DNA of 64,000 bases from Hyalangium versicolor (GTDB taxonomy: Bacteria > Myxococcota > Myxococcia > Myxococcales > Myxococcaceae), in NCBI RefSeq assembly GCF_020103695.1, contig NZ_JAHXBF010000013.1, positions 248,001 to 312,000 on the forward strand, read 5' to 3'. Shown piece after piece: positions 7,868-15,590 of the stretch. The notes beneath the pieces were generated by a model. The model saw only the letters and a program-made list of their open reading frames with translations, had not been told where the DNA came from and did no database searches. Numbering within the stretch: the first letter of the stretch is position 1; each line of letters starts with the position of its first letter. The position numbers were made by a program, and so were the translations under genes.

Positions 7868-9279
7868 ACGTCCGTTCCTTGGTGCATCCGCCAGAATCGC
7901 CGGAAGAGGCGAGAGGCGAGCCGGACCTGCTCACCCTCGAGCGTGACTGGAAAGTGCTCCACCAACCACGCGAACCAGCGTGTCTGCTCGTCGTCCGTGC
8001 CCTCGAGACGAGCCTTCACGTCCGCGACATTCAGGCCCCTCCCAGTCTGCGACAGCCGGTCGAGCGCCTCTTCGAGGGTCTCCGCGACGCGGAGATCTTC
8101 CTGGGCGAGATGCTCGAGATGGTTGATGAGGTCCGCGAAGGCGTCGGTCGTCGCCAGGAAGCCGTTCAGCTCCTCCTTCAGCGTCTCGACGCTCAGGGAG
8201 CGCTCGTGTGCCACGGACGCCAGGTGCCCCAGAAAGCGAAGGGCCGGGTACGGCATCGCGAGATCGACATTCTCCGCGAGCCACTGGAGGTCCGCCGGAT
8301 CGGCAACGAGCCCTGTTCCCAGAAGCACCCGCCGCATGTCGAACTCGAGCTGGCCCTGAGACAGCGGCGGGAGAAGGTAGCGGCGCAGGTTCCCGAACAC
8401 ACCGGGCAGATGACCGAGGCCTCGATCACGCACGAACGGCTCCAGTTCGATGGAGCCCGCGACTACGAACCGTGCATTCACCTCGCTCGCCGCCGCGTCC
8501 AGGGCTGTCAGGACGGCACGAATCCCGTCAGCGCCACCAATGTTGTCGAGCAGGAAGACGAACTCATCCAAAATGAGCACGAGCGGCCGGGCGTCCGCGG
8601 CGAGCGTCGCCATCGCCTCGCGCAACGCGGCCTGCCACCCCTGCGTCCGCACCTTCTTGAGCACCTCCGTGAAGCGGCGCCCCGTGGACTGGGCCACGAG
8701 CCCTGCGGCCAACGCCTCGGGTGAGCGGAACTTCTCGACGTCGAGAAAGACCAGGTTGAGCCGCTGCCCGCCCGTCTCGGAGAGACGGTACAGCAGCGAG
8801 GTCTTTCCAGAGCGCCGAGGCGCCACCAGGAGCACGTGCTCGCCTTGGGCCAGGAGCGTCTGGAGCGTGGCGAGATCTTCATCCCGGCCGAGGAAGTCCA
8901 CGCCCCGGGCCACGCTCCCCTCCATCCGGGTGGCGCTGGGGAAGAGGTTCTGCCCTCGCCGCAGGTGCTGGAGGGCGGGCCCAAGCAGGCCGCGGAGGGT
9001 CTCGGAGTCAAGCCCCCGGAACTCCGCCACCTCCAGCCGGGTCATTCGCATGTGGTCGAGCCGGAAGCCCACCGCCGAGGGCTCGAACTGATTGGCCAGG
9101 GTGTACCAGTGGAAGCGGTCATCCACGAACGCGCGGCAGGCCAGTTCGAGCTCGTGCAGCGGACCGATGTCCGTGGCTCCTTCGACGAGAAACAGGATGC
9201 TGGCATTGCACCGGGACTCGTTTCTGTCCGAGAACACCAGCAGGCTCCCTGTCCTGAGCGCTTCGTTACGGAGCCGCAT
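7864..9279 (-). CDS. AAA/STAND-like ATPase, second gene of RelA-like/ATPase operon
   Basis: 471 residues. The N-terminal ~115 residues form an unrecognised domain with no homology I can name. After it comes the ATPase lead FLGRDEDLATL, Walker A APRRSGKTS (153-161), Walker B LVLILDEFVFLL (233-244), and a sensor strand RFVVAGSIELEPF. The helical C terminus ends in what looks like a small winged-helix/lid (about 415-465). This layout is that of archaeal-type or STAND NTPases, which often act as sensors or switches. It overlaps the RelA/SpoT-like gene by 14 bases and the third gene by 4 bases, so the three are one transcription unit. ATP binding is strongly indicated; the downstream effect is not. 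Confidence 0.75.
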   Translation of the reverse strand: MRLRNEALRTGSLLVFSDRNESRCNASILFLVEGATDIGPLHELELACRAFVDDRFHWYTLANQFEPSAVGFRLDHMRMTRLEVAEFRGLDSETLRGLLGPALQHLRRGQNLFPSATRMEGSVARGVDFLGRDEDLATLQTLLAQGEHVLLVAPRRSGKTSLLYRLSETGGQRLNLVFLDVEKFRSPEALAAGLVAQSTGRRFTEVLKKVRTQGWQAALREAMATLAADARPLVLILDEFVFLLDNIGGADGIRAVLTALDAAASEVNARFVVAGSIELEPFVRDRGLGHLPGVFGNLRRYLLPPLSQGQLEFDMRRVLLGTGLVADPADLQWLAENVDLAMPYPALRFLGHLASVAHERSLSVETLKEELNGFLATTDAFADLINHLEHLAQEDLRVAETLEEALDRLSQTGRGLNVADVKARLEGTDDEQTRWFAWLVEHFPVTLEGEQVRLASRLFRRFWRMHQGTDV

Positions 9280-10108
9280 GCTCGAGCTCTCCGTCTGGTT
9301 GGGCCTCCGCCTCGCGTTTGAGCCGGTTGAAGTCCCGGTCCGCCTGGGCGAGCTGAGCGCTCAGGTCCGCGAAGATGATCCGGTGCTCGAGCGGAACGTG
9401 CTCTCCCCTCCGGACGCGCTCGTATACGAGGAAGTGCTCCTTCTTGTCCCAAGCCTCCTGGAGCAGCGTGACGATCTGCACCTCCACCCGATAGCCCCGA
9501 AGATCCGCCTGCCGAGGGGAGAACCATCCTTTGCGGCACCGCTCGCCGGTGCTGCGGTGCTCCGGTGCCATCGCGATCATGTCCTCGAACCGATTGCTCG
9601 CGAGGCCGAACTCCTCTCGCAGCTGGAACTGGCCCGGCGTGATCCGAGTTCGCTTCGTGGCGTCATAGGGCTCCTCGATGCAGCGGGTGATCACCTCGAC
9701 GTCGTCCAGGAAGTTGGCGACGATCCGGAAGCGCCCCAGATCCTTGAGCTGGTCGAGATTGTGGAAGCTCACCGGGGGCGCCAGCGTCTGCTCCCGTCGC
9801 CACTCGCGCGCCATCTTCTCCAGGATGCTTTCTGGAGACTTGGTGATGTGGCTCTCGTCGATGCGAAAGAAGAGCCGGTCCGGCTGATTCGCGGAGAGTC
9901 GCTGCTGGAGCTGGGTCAGGATCGGCTCGACCCGGGCGATGAGCGCCGTGGCGATGCCCCGGTAGATGGCCGCCTGCTGCTCGAGCCACCGGCGGACGTG
10001 CGCGAGACGGTCCTCCACTCGCTCGGGGCACGGTCCGTCCCCCCAGGGGAAGTGCGCATCCACCAGCTGTTGGATTGCTCGATCTATCTCCGTGTCAGAG
10101 TTTGACAT
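9266..10108 (-). CDS. Divergent RelA/SpoT-family nucleotide pyrophosphokinase-like protein
   Basis: 280 residues. It matches the RelA/SpoT synthetase fold without a hydrolase (HD), TGS or ACT domain: ITKSPESILEKM (88-99), LKDLGRFRIVANFLDDVEVI (121-140) and VEVQIVTLLQEAWDKKEH (208-225), corresponding to the family's EIQ-x-T...AW...EH strand-helix. The central Gly-Tyr-x-Ser-x-His segment is not recognisable; the region around 171-205 reads instead FEDMIAMAPEHRSTGERC. Activity or product may therefore differ from (p)ppGpp synthesis, or be lost. Start ATG 10108 is preferred (GAGGG five bases upstream); the frame is open upstream only because it crosses repeats and a degraded gene. It is the first gene of the operon and lies 23 bases from the palindrome array. 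Confidence 0.75.
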   Translation of the reverse strand: MSNSDTEIDRAIQQLVDAHFPWGDGPCPERVEDRLAHVRRWLEQQAAIYRGIATALIARVEPILTQLQQRLSANQPDRLFFRIDESHITKSPESILEKMAREWRREQTLAPPVSFHNLDQLKDLGRFRIVANFLDDVEVITRCIEEPYDATKRTRITPGQFQLREEFGLASNRFEDMIAMAPEHRSTGERCRKGWFSPRQADLRGYRVEVQIVTLLQEAWDKKEHFLVYERVRRGEHVPLEHRIIFADLSAQLAQADRDFNRLKREAEAQPDGELEHAAP

Positions 10109-10130
10109 ACACACCCTCAACCGCCTTGGC

Positions 10131-10210
10131 CAACAGGCCAGTTGCTCAACAAGATTGTTGCCCAACAAGATTGTTGCCCAACCAGGTAGTTGCACAACAC
10201 GTTTGTTGTC
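10131..10210. repeat. Five tandem 16-bp palindromic repeats (probable operator array)
   Basis: Five contiguous units, in exact 16-bp register, each have the form CAAC-N6-GTTG plus two bases: 10131-10146, 10147-10162, 10163-10178, 10179-10194, 10195-10210. Units 2 and 3 are identical (CAACAAGATTGTTGCC); units 1, 4 and 5 differ mainly in the central six bases, so the dyad arms are conserved. The array ends 23 bases before the RelA-like start codon, so it lies in the leader or promoter. A dimeric regulator binding cooperatively fits; the winged-helix ATPase of the operon is one candidate. A run of RNA hairpins is an alternative. Confidence 0.85.
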
Positions 10211-10294
10211 AATGGCGTGCTGCGCCCGTGAGCGGCAGGCCTCGTGCAATTCCCCAGCCATTCCGGCCGGTTGGGAAGTTCGCTCGGAGAAGGG

Positions 10295-10483
10295 CAGGCG
10301 CGACGCGTAGCTACCCCGGGCACCGTCCACCGCCGTGGACTCCGTCTTACCCGTGAGAGGTGCCCGGCGTGCCGGAGTCTCCCCGTCCGCCATGCAGGTT
10401 CCCCCCGTGGCCGCGCATGCCTGAGGCGCCGTGTCGTCTCGTTGGATGCACGCGGACAGGCCGAAGAGCATCAGCAGCAGGGG
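10295..10483 (-). pseudogene. Degraded lipoprotein N terminus
   Basis: On the minus strand a reading frame gives LLLMLFGLSACIQRDD, a textbook lipoprotein signal with lipobox LSAC, then a Cys/Gly/Thr-rich stretch. No good start codon with a ribosome site is seen and the frame dissolves into the palindrome array and the RelA-like gene. I read it as the leftover 5' end of a lipoprotein gene. Together with the repeats and the tRNA-like fragment it accounts for most of the 528-bp gap 10109-10636. Confidence 0.3.
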
Positions 10484-10550
10484 CCCATCGCATGCAGCCT
10501 CCCGAGGGGATGGCGTCTTGAGCAGACGTGTACCCTATAGGGCTGCGGGA

Positions 10551-10602
10551 TGGAGGCGGCGGGATTCGAACCCGCAGCAGCGCGGTCTTCGCAAGACAGC
10601 AT
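10551..10602 (-). other. tRNA/tmRNA-like 3' fragment (possible att scar)
   Basis: Read on the minus strand this contains a perfect T-arm (GCGGG-TTCGAAT-CCCGC) directly followed by CGCCTCCA, the end of a 3' acceptor strand, and preceded by an anticodon-arm-like hairpin GTCTTGCGAAGAC. No matching GGAGGCG 5' acceptor strand is found within 150 bases upstream and there is no encoded CCA, so a complete tRNA is not present. Such 3' fragments are typical attachment-site remnants; tmRNA or a serine-type tRNA are possible parents. Confidence 0.45.
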
Positions 10603-10636
10603 CGCTCGGTACCCATGAGCCTGGCCTTTCTGGTGA

Positions 10637-12151
10637 TCACCTGGCGCAGGCCGTGCCCACCACGCCTGCGGGCGCGATGGCCCATCGTCGCTCGGGAGAC
10701 TCAGCGAGGGCGGCAAAGGGGCGGCATCCCGCCTCGAACGCCTGAGCCGTATCCACCACCACCGGTTCGTTCTCAGGCCAGGCGCCTGTGCGCAGGCGCT
10801 CTCTCAATCCGTCGACTCCCGGGACCACGTCGATGGGGCGGTCCAGGTACCAACTCGCGAAGGGGTAGAAGTTGTAGGTCGAGACGAAGCGGATGGAGGA
10901 GGGGACGGGGTGCGTGCGGAAGAAGTCCTTCAGCATCACCCCCCGCGCGTTGAGGATGCGTTCGCGCCCGGAGTGATCTCCGGCCAGCCGGAAGCTCACC
11001 ACGGCCTGCAGTCCGAGCAGGGCCACCGCCACCGCAGCTACCGCGGACCTTCGCGCGTGAAGCGCATGCAGGATGCCAGCGATGGCCACGGCCGCCGGGA
11101 GGATCAGGTTGTAGGCCCAGAAGGGGTGCCGGTCCGCGCCCTGGCGGAAGATGAGCAGCATGCCCAGGCCAGGCGCGGCGCTCAGGAGCAGCGCGGGGAC
11201 GAGCCCTCGCGGCCGCACCCCGAGAGGCAGCCACACCGCCGCCGAGGCGAGCACCACGAGCGTGCCCCACCCGAGCCCTCCACCCAGGAATCCGAGCTGC
11301 TTGCTCAGCCAGGCGCTGGCTCCCGGCAGGTTGCTCGAGGAGCGGTATTGGAATTGCCAGACCATGGCCTCGGGCCCCCCGTTGGCCCACACGAGCCAGC
11401 CCCCCACCGCGGCCAGAGTCACGGCAGTGACCAGGCCGGGAGCGAGTGCGCGTCCCCAGGCCGAGGCACGCCGCCAACTGCCCGAGCGCAGCTCCGCCCA
11501 GGCCAGGGAGAGCGAGAGCACCACCGCGCCGATCGTCCCATCCCAGGAGGAGAGCACGAGCCCCGCGAAGGCGGCGAGCAGGGGCCATCGCCACGGTTCG
11601 CCTCGAAGGATGCGGCGAAGTACGGCCTCCAGCGCGAAGAGGAACAGTGGCGTGGCCAGGGTGAGCGTGGTGAGCAGCCTCCCGTAGATGAGCACGTAGG
11701 GAGAACTGGCGATGACCGCCGTGGCGAGCAGGGCCAGCGGCTCCGAGACGAGCAGCCGCAGCACGCGGAACAGCAGCAGCAAAGCAAGCCCGGCCGCCCC
11801 GAGCGCCGCGAGCCGGGGCCCGGCCTCGGACAGGGTGAAGAGCTGCACGAGGGCAGACACCCACACGGGCAGGGGAGGGTGGTGGGCATAGATGCCAGGG
11901 CGCGGTCCCGGCCCCGGGAAGGGCGACACCCGCGCTCCGAGCTGTGAATCCAGCGGCCCCTGGGCCAGCAGGTTGCGAGCCCCCAGGCCCCAGATGGTGG
12001 CGTTGACGGCCTCCTCCGTCTGCCCGAACGGATCGAAGAGCGAAGGCAGCGAGAACCCCAGCGGCATGGCGCAGATCACCACCAGCGCGAGGACACGGAA
12101 TCGGGGCGGCAGAGGGGCTGTCAGGGAGGGCGTCGTCTCGGCGGGAGCCAT
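10637..12151 (-). CDS. GT39/ArnT-like membrane glycosyltransferase
   Basis: 504 residues with about ten or eleven hydrophobic segments. After the first membrane helix comes the acidic periplasmic loop LFDPFGQTEEAV (about 39-50), the position where dolichyl-phosphate-mannose and ArnT-type transferases carry their catalytic acidic residues. It is followed by YAHHPPLPVWVSAL (about 92-105), a strongly conserved family motif. The soluble C-terminal ~110 residues end the protein. Members transfer a sugar from a polyprenyl-phosphate carrier to protein, lipid A or another glycolipid on the outer face of the inner membrane; the acceptor here is unknown. Start ATG 12151 has GGGAGG nine bases upstream. 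It is monocistronic and divergent from the gene at 12323. Confidence 0.82.
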   Translation of the reverse strand: MAPAETTPSLTAPLPPRFRVLALVVICAMPLGFSLPSLFDPFGQTEEAVNATIWGLGARNLLAQGPLDSQLGARVSPFPGPGPRPGIYAHHPPLPVWVSALVQLFTLSEAGPRLAALGAAGLALLLLFRVLRLLVSEPLALLATAVIASSPYVLIYGRLLTTLTLATPLFLFALEAVLRRILRGEPWRWPLLAAFAGLVLSSWDGTIGAVVLSLSLAWAELRSGSWRRASAWGRALAPGLVTAVTLAAVGGWLVWANGGPEAMVWQFQYRSSSNLPGASAWLSKQLGFLGGGLGWGTLVVLASAAVWLPLGVRPRGLVPALLLSAAPGLGMLLIFRQGADRHPFWAYNLILPAAVAIAGILHALHARRSAVAAVAVALLGLQAVVSFRLAGDHSGRERILNARGVMLKDFFRTHPVPSSIRFVSTYNFYPFASWYLDRPIDVVPGVDGLRERLRTGAWPENEPVVVDTAQAFEAGCRPFAALAESPERRWAIAPAGVVGTACAR

Positions 12152-12322
12152 CGTCGTGAGCCTCCCGTAGCGTCTCGGGGCGGTTCAGGGAAGTACGAAG
12201 CTCCTGGGCGCAACTGTGGGCCGCGTGTCGCCTCCGCCGTGGGGTTCACCCCTTGGTTGCGAGGCTTGCGGGGCTTACGGGGATGGGTACACTTCACCTC
12301 CCACGATGACTCGGGAGACGCG

Positions 12323-12853
12323 ATGAGCCGGGAGAGCTTCCCCATGTTGGCCGGTGAGTCATGGTCCATCCGGGATGGACTCTCCACCGTGCGCATCTTC
12401 CGGCGCACCGCTGTGAGGGATGTGGATCCCTCGCGCGAGCTGCCGCCCGCGGAGGTGTGCTGGAAGCTGGAGACGTGGCTGAGGCTCTCGCCCCACACGC
12501 TTCGCTCCCTGGAGGAGGCCCTGGGAGGAGGGTGGCCCGGAGGCCTGACGCGCCTGGAGCGCCTGTCCCATGATCAGCGGTTGATGAACCGCCTGGCCGA
12601 GGCCTTCGAGTCCGGCCAACTGATCGCTGTGCTCGAGGAGCGCGCAGCGGGCCATGGACGCGTGGAGGACGACCCCATCGAGGAGCTGCACGAGATCTGG
12701 GAGCCGCCTCCCCCTCCCGTGAAGCCAGCGCCTGCCGTCTCTTCGACGATGGACGTCGCGGCCCAGGCCCAGGCCCTGCGCAACGCGGCGCGTGACGGTG
12801 TCCCCTTCTGCGAAGAGTGCGAGAAGCGCCGCCAGCAGCAGGCCGCGGCGTAA
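12323..12853 (+). CDS. Unknown protein preceding a DUF4123 chaperone gene
   Basis: 176 residues starting MSRESFPMLAGESWSI; ATG 12323 has CGGGAGA just upstream, whereas the longer frame from 12239 does not. The N-terminal half is predicted helical; a Pro-rich linker (EPPPPPVKP, about 138-146) leads to an Ala-rich helix and a C-terminal GVPFCEECEKRR with a CxxC pair. It is 12 bases upstream of the DUF4123 gene and presumably co-transcribed, so I infer a type VI secretion-linked accessory or adaptor function. I do not recognise the family with certainty. Confidence 0.65.
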   Translation: MSRESFPMLAGESWSIRDGLSTVRIFRRTAVRDVDPSRELPPAEVCWKLETWLRLSPHTLRSLEEALGGGWPGGLTRLERLSHDQRLMNRLAEAFESGQLIAVLEERAAGHGRVEDDPIEELHEIWEPPPPPVKPAPAVSSTMDVAAQAQALRNAARDGVPFCEECEKRRQQQAAA

Positions 12854-12865
12854 GGCGAGGCAGGC

Positions 12866-13414
12866 GTGTGGATCGATCGGATCATCGAGACCCTCTGGCA
12901 GTCGGAGCGGCAGGACGAGCACGGGCGCGTCTATGCCGTGCTGGACGCGGCTCGGGACGAGGCCGTGCTGCCCTTCCTGCTCAGCAACGAGGTTCGCCAT
13001 GAGTGCCTCTACGAAGGCCCGCTGCCTCGCGAGATCCTGGCGGTGGCGCCCTACCTGGTGCCGCTGGAGCGCGAGAAGCCCTTCACCCGCGAGTTGCTGA
13101 AGCAGGCCTGGGGACGCTCCTGGGGACTGTTCGTCACGGCTTTCGAGGACGCCTCCACCGTGCGCCGGCACCTGCGCCACTTCCTCAAGGTGAAGGACGA
13201 GCAGGGGAAGCGCCTGTACTTCCGCTTCTATGATCCGCGGGTGATGCGGGTGTTCCTGCCCACCTGCACCCCCTATGAACTCAAGGCCCTCTTCGGCCCG
13301 CTGGGCTCCTGGAGCATGGAGGGCCCCGAGGGCGCCACGCTCATGCGCTACGAGTTTCAACCCACGAGCAAGCTGACCCTCCAGAAACTGGAGCTGACGT
13401 CCCGGAAGCGGTGA
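12866..13414 (+). CDS. DUF4123 domain protein (T6SS effector chaperone type)
   Basis: 182 residues starting at GTG 12866. The sequence follows the DUF4123 pattern: a beta-strand YAVLDAARDEAVLPFL near the N terminus, then APYLVPLEREKPFT, WGLFVTAFEDASTVRRHLRH, and the conserved LYFRFYDPRVMRVFLPTCTP (about 110-135). Members bind a cognate effector and load it on VgrG spikes. No VgrG, PAAR or clear effector lies next to it, so it is an orphan; it may serve the 1204-residue metzincin-like protein encoded 3 kb away on the other strand, which is inference. The next gene is a protease on the same strand but 263 bases away with its own upstream repeats. Confidence 0.85.
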   Translation: MWIDRIIETLWQSERQDEHGRVYAVLDAARDEAVLPFLLSNEVRHECLYEGPLPREILAVAPYLVPLEREKPFTRELLKQAWGRSWGLFVTAFEDASTVRRHLRHFLKVKDEQGKRLYFRFYDPRVMRVFLPTCTPYELKALFGPLGSWSMEGPEGATLMRYEFQPTSKLTLQKLELTSRKR

Positions 13415-13447
13415 GTTCCTGCGTGGGTATGTTTTTGTAAAGAACCT

Positions 13448-13476
13448 GGTGACAACTGCCTACAAGGTGGTGACAA
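13448..13476. promoter_or_regulatory. Direct repeats upstream of the M4 protease gene
   Basis: GGTGACAA occurs at 13448-13455 and again at 13469-13476, 21 bases apart (two helical turns), each in the extended context tGGTGACAAcT/gGGTGACAAGT-like. A small hairpin AGGCA-AAG-TGCCT follows at 13486-13498. The repeats lie 200 bases upstream of the protease start and could be activator sites. No function is demonstrated. Confidence 0.4.
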
Positions 13477-13677
13477 GTGTCCCAGAGGCAAAGTGCCTTC
13501 TGCTGATGACGGAAGTCACCGGCTGACAGGCTTCGGCTGAATACCATCCCCGTAAAAACAAGGAGTTACCAGCGCAAGTTCCTGACGCGCCGCATGGCAC
13601 ACATCATGCTCCATCCTGAATACATCGACTCACCAATCAGGACAAATTCTTACCCCGCTTACTCGGAGCCCACCGCC

Positions 13678-15543
13678 ATGCAGATCGCCAACCGCCCCCA
13701 GACGTCCCCGCTGTCCTCCACCCCCGCCGTCAACACGCTCGCGCAGCAGAATCCCGCGGCATCCCCCGCCCGCAAGCAGGAGTCGGGCTTCGAGGCCAAG
13801 TCGAGCTTCGCCACCTCGAGCAACAAGCCGCTGGTGGCCCTCACCGCGCAGACGGCCGCTCCGGCCCCAGCAGTTGCCGCCAAGCCCGGCCCGCTGGCGC
13901 TCGAGACCCCTGAGGCCCAGGCCGCCGTGCAGAAGTCGCTCGAGTTCATCCAGTCCCAGTCCAGCATCAGCAACCAGGGCATCGTCGCCGGCGGCAGGAC
14001 TCCCGCCTCTTTCGACCCCCGCTCTGTTACGCGCGACGAACTGGGCATGACGCACGTGCGGCTGGACCGGACGCACGAGGGCGTGAAGGTGTTCGGTGAG
14101 CAGGTCATCAGCCACCTGGACAAGGAGGGCAAGGTGTCCAGCCTCACGGGCAACACCTCCACCATCCCGGCCGGGCTGGGCTCGGACGCGGTGAAGCTGT
14201 CCTCCGAGGAAGCGTTGGCCGTGGCGCAGAAGGCATTTGCCGGCCACACGGACGCCAGCCATCCGCCCTCCTCCGAGCGCGTGGTGGTGCAGGACAAGGA
14301 TGGCCAGTACCACTCCGCCTACCAGGTGCAGCTCACCAACGTGGAGGACCTGCAGGCCGATGAGCGTCCGCGCCGGATGAACTACTTCGTGGACGCCAAC
14401 AGCGGCGAGGTGGTGCGCAGCTTCGACCAGATGGGCGGCATCGAGCTGCCCAAGGCTGGCGAGGCCAAGGCTGGCGAGGCCTCTGCCAAGGGCGAGGCGG
14501 CGGCGGCCACCCCTGCCGAGAAGCCTGCCACGCCGAGCACTCCGGCCACCGACAGCAAGGCGGGGGCGACGGGCAAGGCGGATGACACCACGCTCTACAG
14601 CGGCAAGGTGGACCTCTCCACCACGAAGCAGGCCAACGGCAGCTACACGCTGGAGGACACCACGCGCGGCGGCGGCATCGTCACCTACGATGCCAAGAAC
14701 AGGACTTCGCCCAGCGGCAAGACGGAGTTCACCGACAAGAACGACGTGTGGGGCGAGGCCTCGGACAGCGCGAACACCAAGGCGGCGGTGGATGCGCACT
14801 ACGGCGCGGAGATGACGTACGACTTCTACAAGGACGTGCTGGGCCGTGACTCGCTGGATGGCAAGGGCGAGAAGCTCGTCTCCTACGTGCACGTGGACAA
14901 GAACTACGTGAACGCCTACTGGGACGGCGAGAAGATGAACTACGGCGACGGCAACGGGAGGGACGCCGGCCCGCTCACCACGCTGGACATCGCCGGCCAC
15001 GAAATCTCCCACGGCCTGACCGAGCGCACCGCGGGCCTCATCTACGAGGGCGAGTCCGGGGGCCTCAACGAGGCGATGAGCGACATTCTGGGTACGGGCG
15101 TGGAGTGGTACGCCAGCCAGAAGAACTCGGCGGTGCAGTTCGACTGGAAGATGGGCGAGGACGCGTGGACGCCGGCCAATGGCACCGGGGACGCGCTGCG
15201 CTACATGGATGACCCGACCAAGGACGGCTACTCCATCGACAACTACAAGAACTACCCGAAGCAGACCGAGGTGCACGGCTCCAGCGGCATCGCGAACAAC
15301 GCCTTCTACCTGCTGGCCAACGGCGGCACCAACCGCACCTCGGGCGTGCAGGTGAAGGACGGCATCGGCATGGAGAAGGGCCTCAAGGTGTTCTACCGCG
15401 CGCTGGAGCACTACATGACGCCGAACACCACCTTCGCCGAGGCCCGTCAGGCCACCATCAACGCCGCCACGGACCTGTACGGCGCTGGCTCGCCCGAGGT
15501 GCAGAAGGTCAAGGAGAGCTGGAACGCGGTGGGCGTGAACTGA
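13678..15543 (+). CDS. M4 family (thermolysin-like) metalloprotease
   Basis: 621 residues. The propeptide region carries FTP/PepSY-like segments (LGMTHVRLDRTHEGVKVFGE; SEEALAVAQKAF). A low-complexity Ala/Lys/Gly/Pro linker (about 255-305) separates it from the catalytic domain. Zinc site: IAGHEISHGLTE with His441, Glu442, His445; third ligand in GGLNEAMSDI (about 465); closing M4 signatures VHGSSGIANNAFYLL and FYRALEHYMTPNTTFAEAR. The chosen ATG 13678 gives MQIANRPQTSPL with a Ser/Thr/Pro/Ala-rich N terminus and no classical signal peptide; the frame continues to 13594 without improving this. Myxobacterial M4 proteases are normally secreted for prey digestion, so the missing signal is odd and may point to an unconventional export route. 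Confidence 0.92.
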   Translation: MQIANRPQTSPLSSTPAVNTLAQQNPAASPARKQESGFEAKSSFATSSNKPLVALTAQTAAPAPAVAAKPGPLALETPEAQAAVQKSLEFIQSQSSISNQGIVAGGRTPASFDPRSVTRDELGMTHVRLDRTHEGVKVFGEQVISHLDKEGKVSSLTGNTSTIPAGLGSDAVKLSSEEALAVAQKAFAGHTDASHPPSSERVVVQDKDGQYHSAYQVQLTNVEDLQADERPRRMNYFVDANSGEVVRSFDQMGGIELPKAGEAKAGEASAKGEAAAATPAEKPATPSTPATDSKAGATGKADDTTLYSGKVDLSTTKQANGSYTLEDTTRGGGIVTYDAKNRTSPSGKTEFTDKNDVWGEASDSANTKAAVDAHYGAEMTYDFYKDVLGRDSLDGKGEKLVSYVHVDKNYVNAYWDGEKMNYGDGNGRDAGPLTTLDIAGHEISHGLTERTAGLIYEGESGGLNEAMSDILGTGVEWYASQKNSAVQFDWKMGEDAWTPANGTGDALRYMDDPTKDGYSIDNYKNYPKQTEVHGSSGIANNAFYLLANGGTNRTSGVQVKDGIGMEKGLKVFYRALEHYMTPNTTFAEARQATINAATDLYGAGSPEVQKVKESWNAVGVN

Positions 15544-15560
15544 TGGAGGAAGGCAGGGCG

Positions 15561-15585
15561 GTGCGGCCTGACGCGAGGGCCGCAC
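15561..15585. terminator. Hairpin between convergent genes
   Basis: GTGCGGCC (15561-15568) pairs perfectly with GGCCGCAC (15578-15585) across a nine-base loop, placed 18 bases after the protease stop and six before the stop of the opposing lipoprotein gene. It can serve both strands. No T-run follows. Confidence 0.55.
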
Positions 15586-15590
15586 TCCCC

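Noticed and set aside
10131..10210. CRISPR array
   Set aside because: The units abut with no spacers and are short palindromes, so this is an operator-like tandem repeat.
10109..10471. N-terminal extension of the RelA/SpoT-like protein
   Set aside because: The open frame crosses the palindrome array and a lipoprotein signal; ATG 10108 has the ribosome site.
10551..10640. Functional tRNA gene
   Set aside because: T-arm and 3' acceptor are good but no 5' acceptor strand or D-arm can be matched and the anticodon stem has a mismatch.
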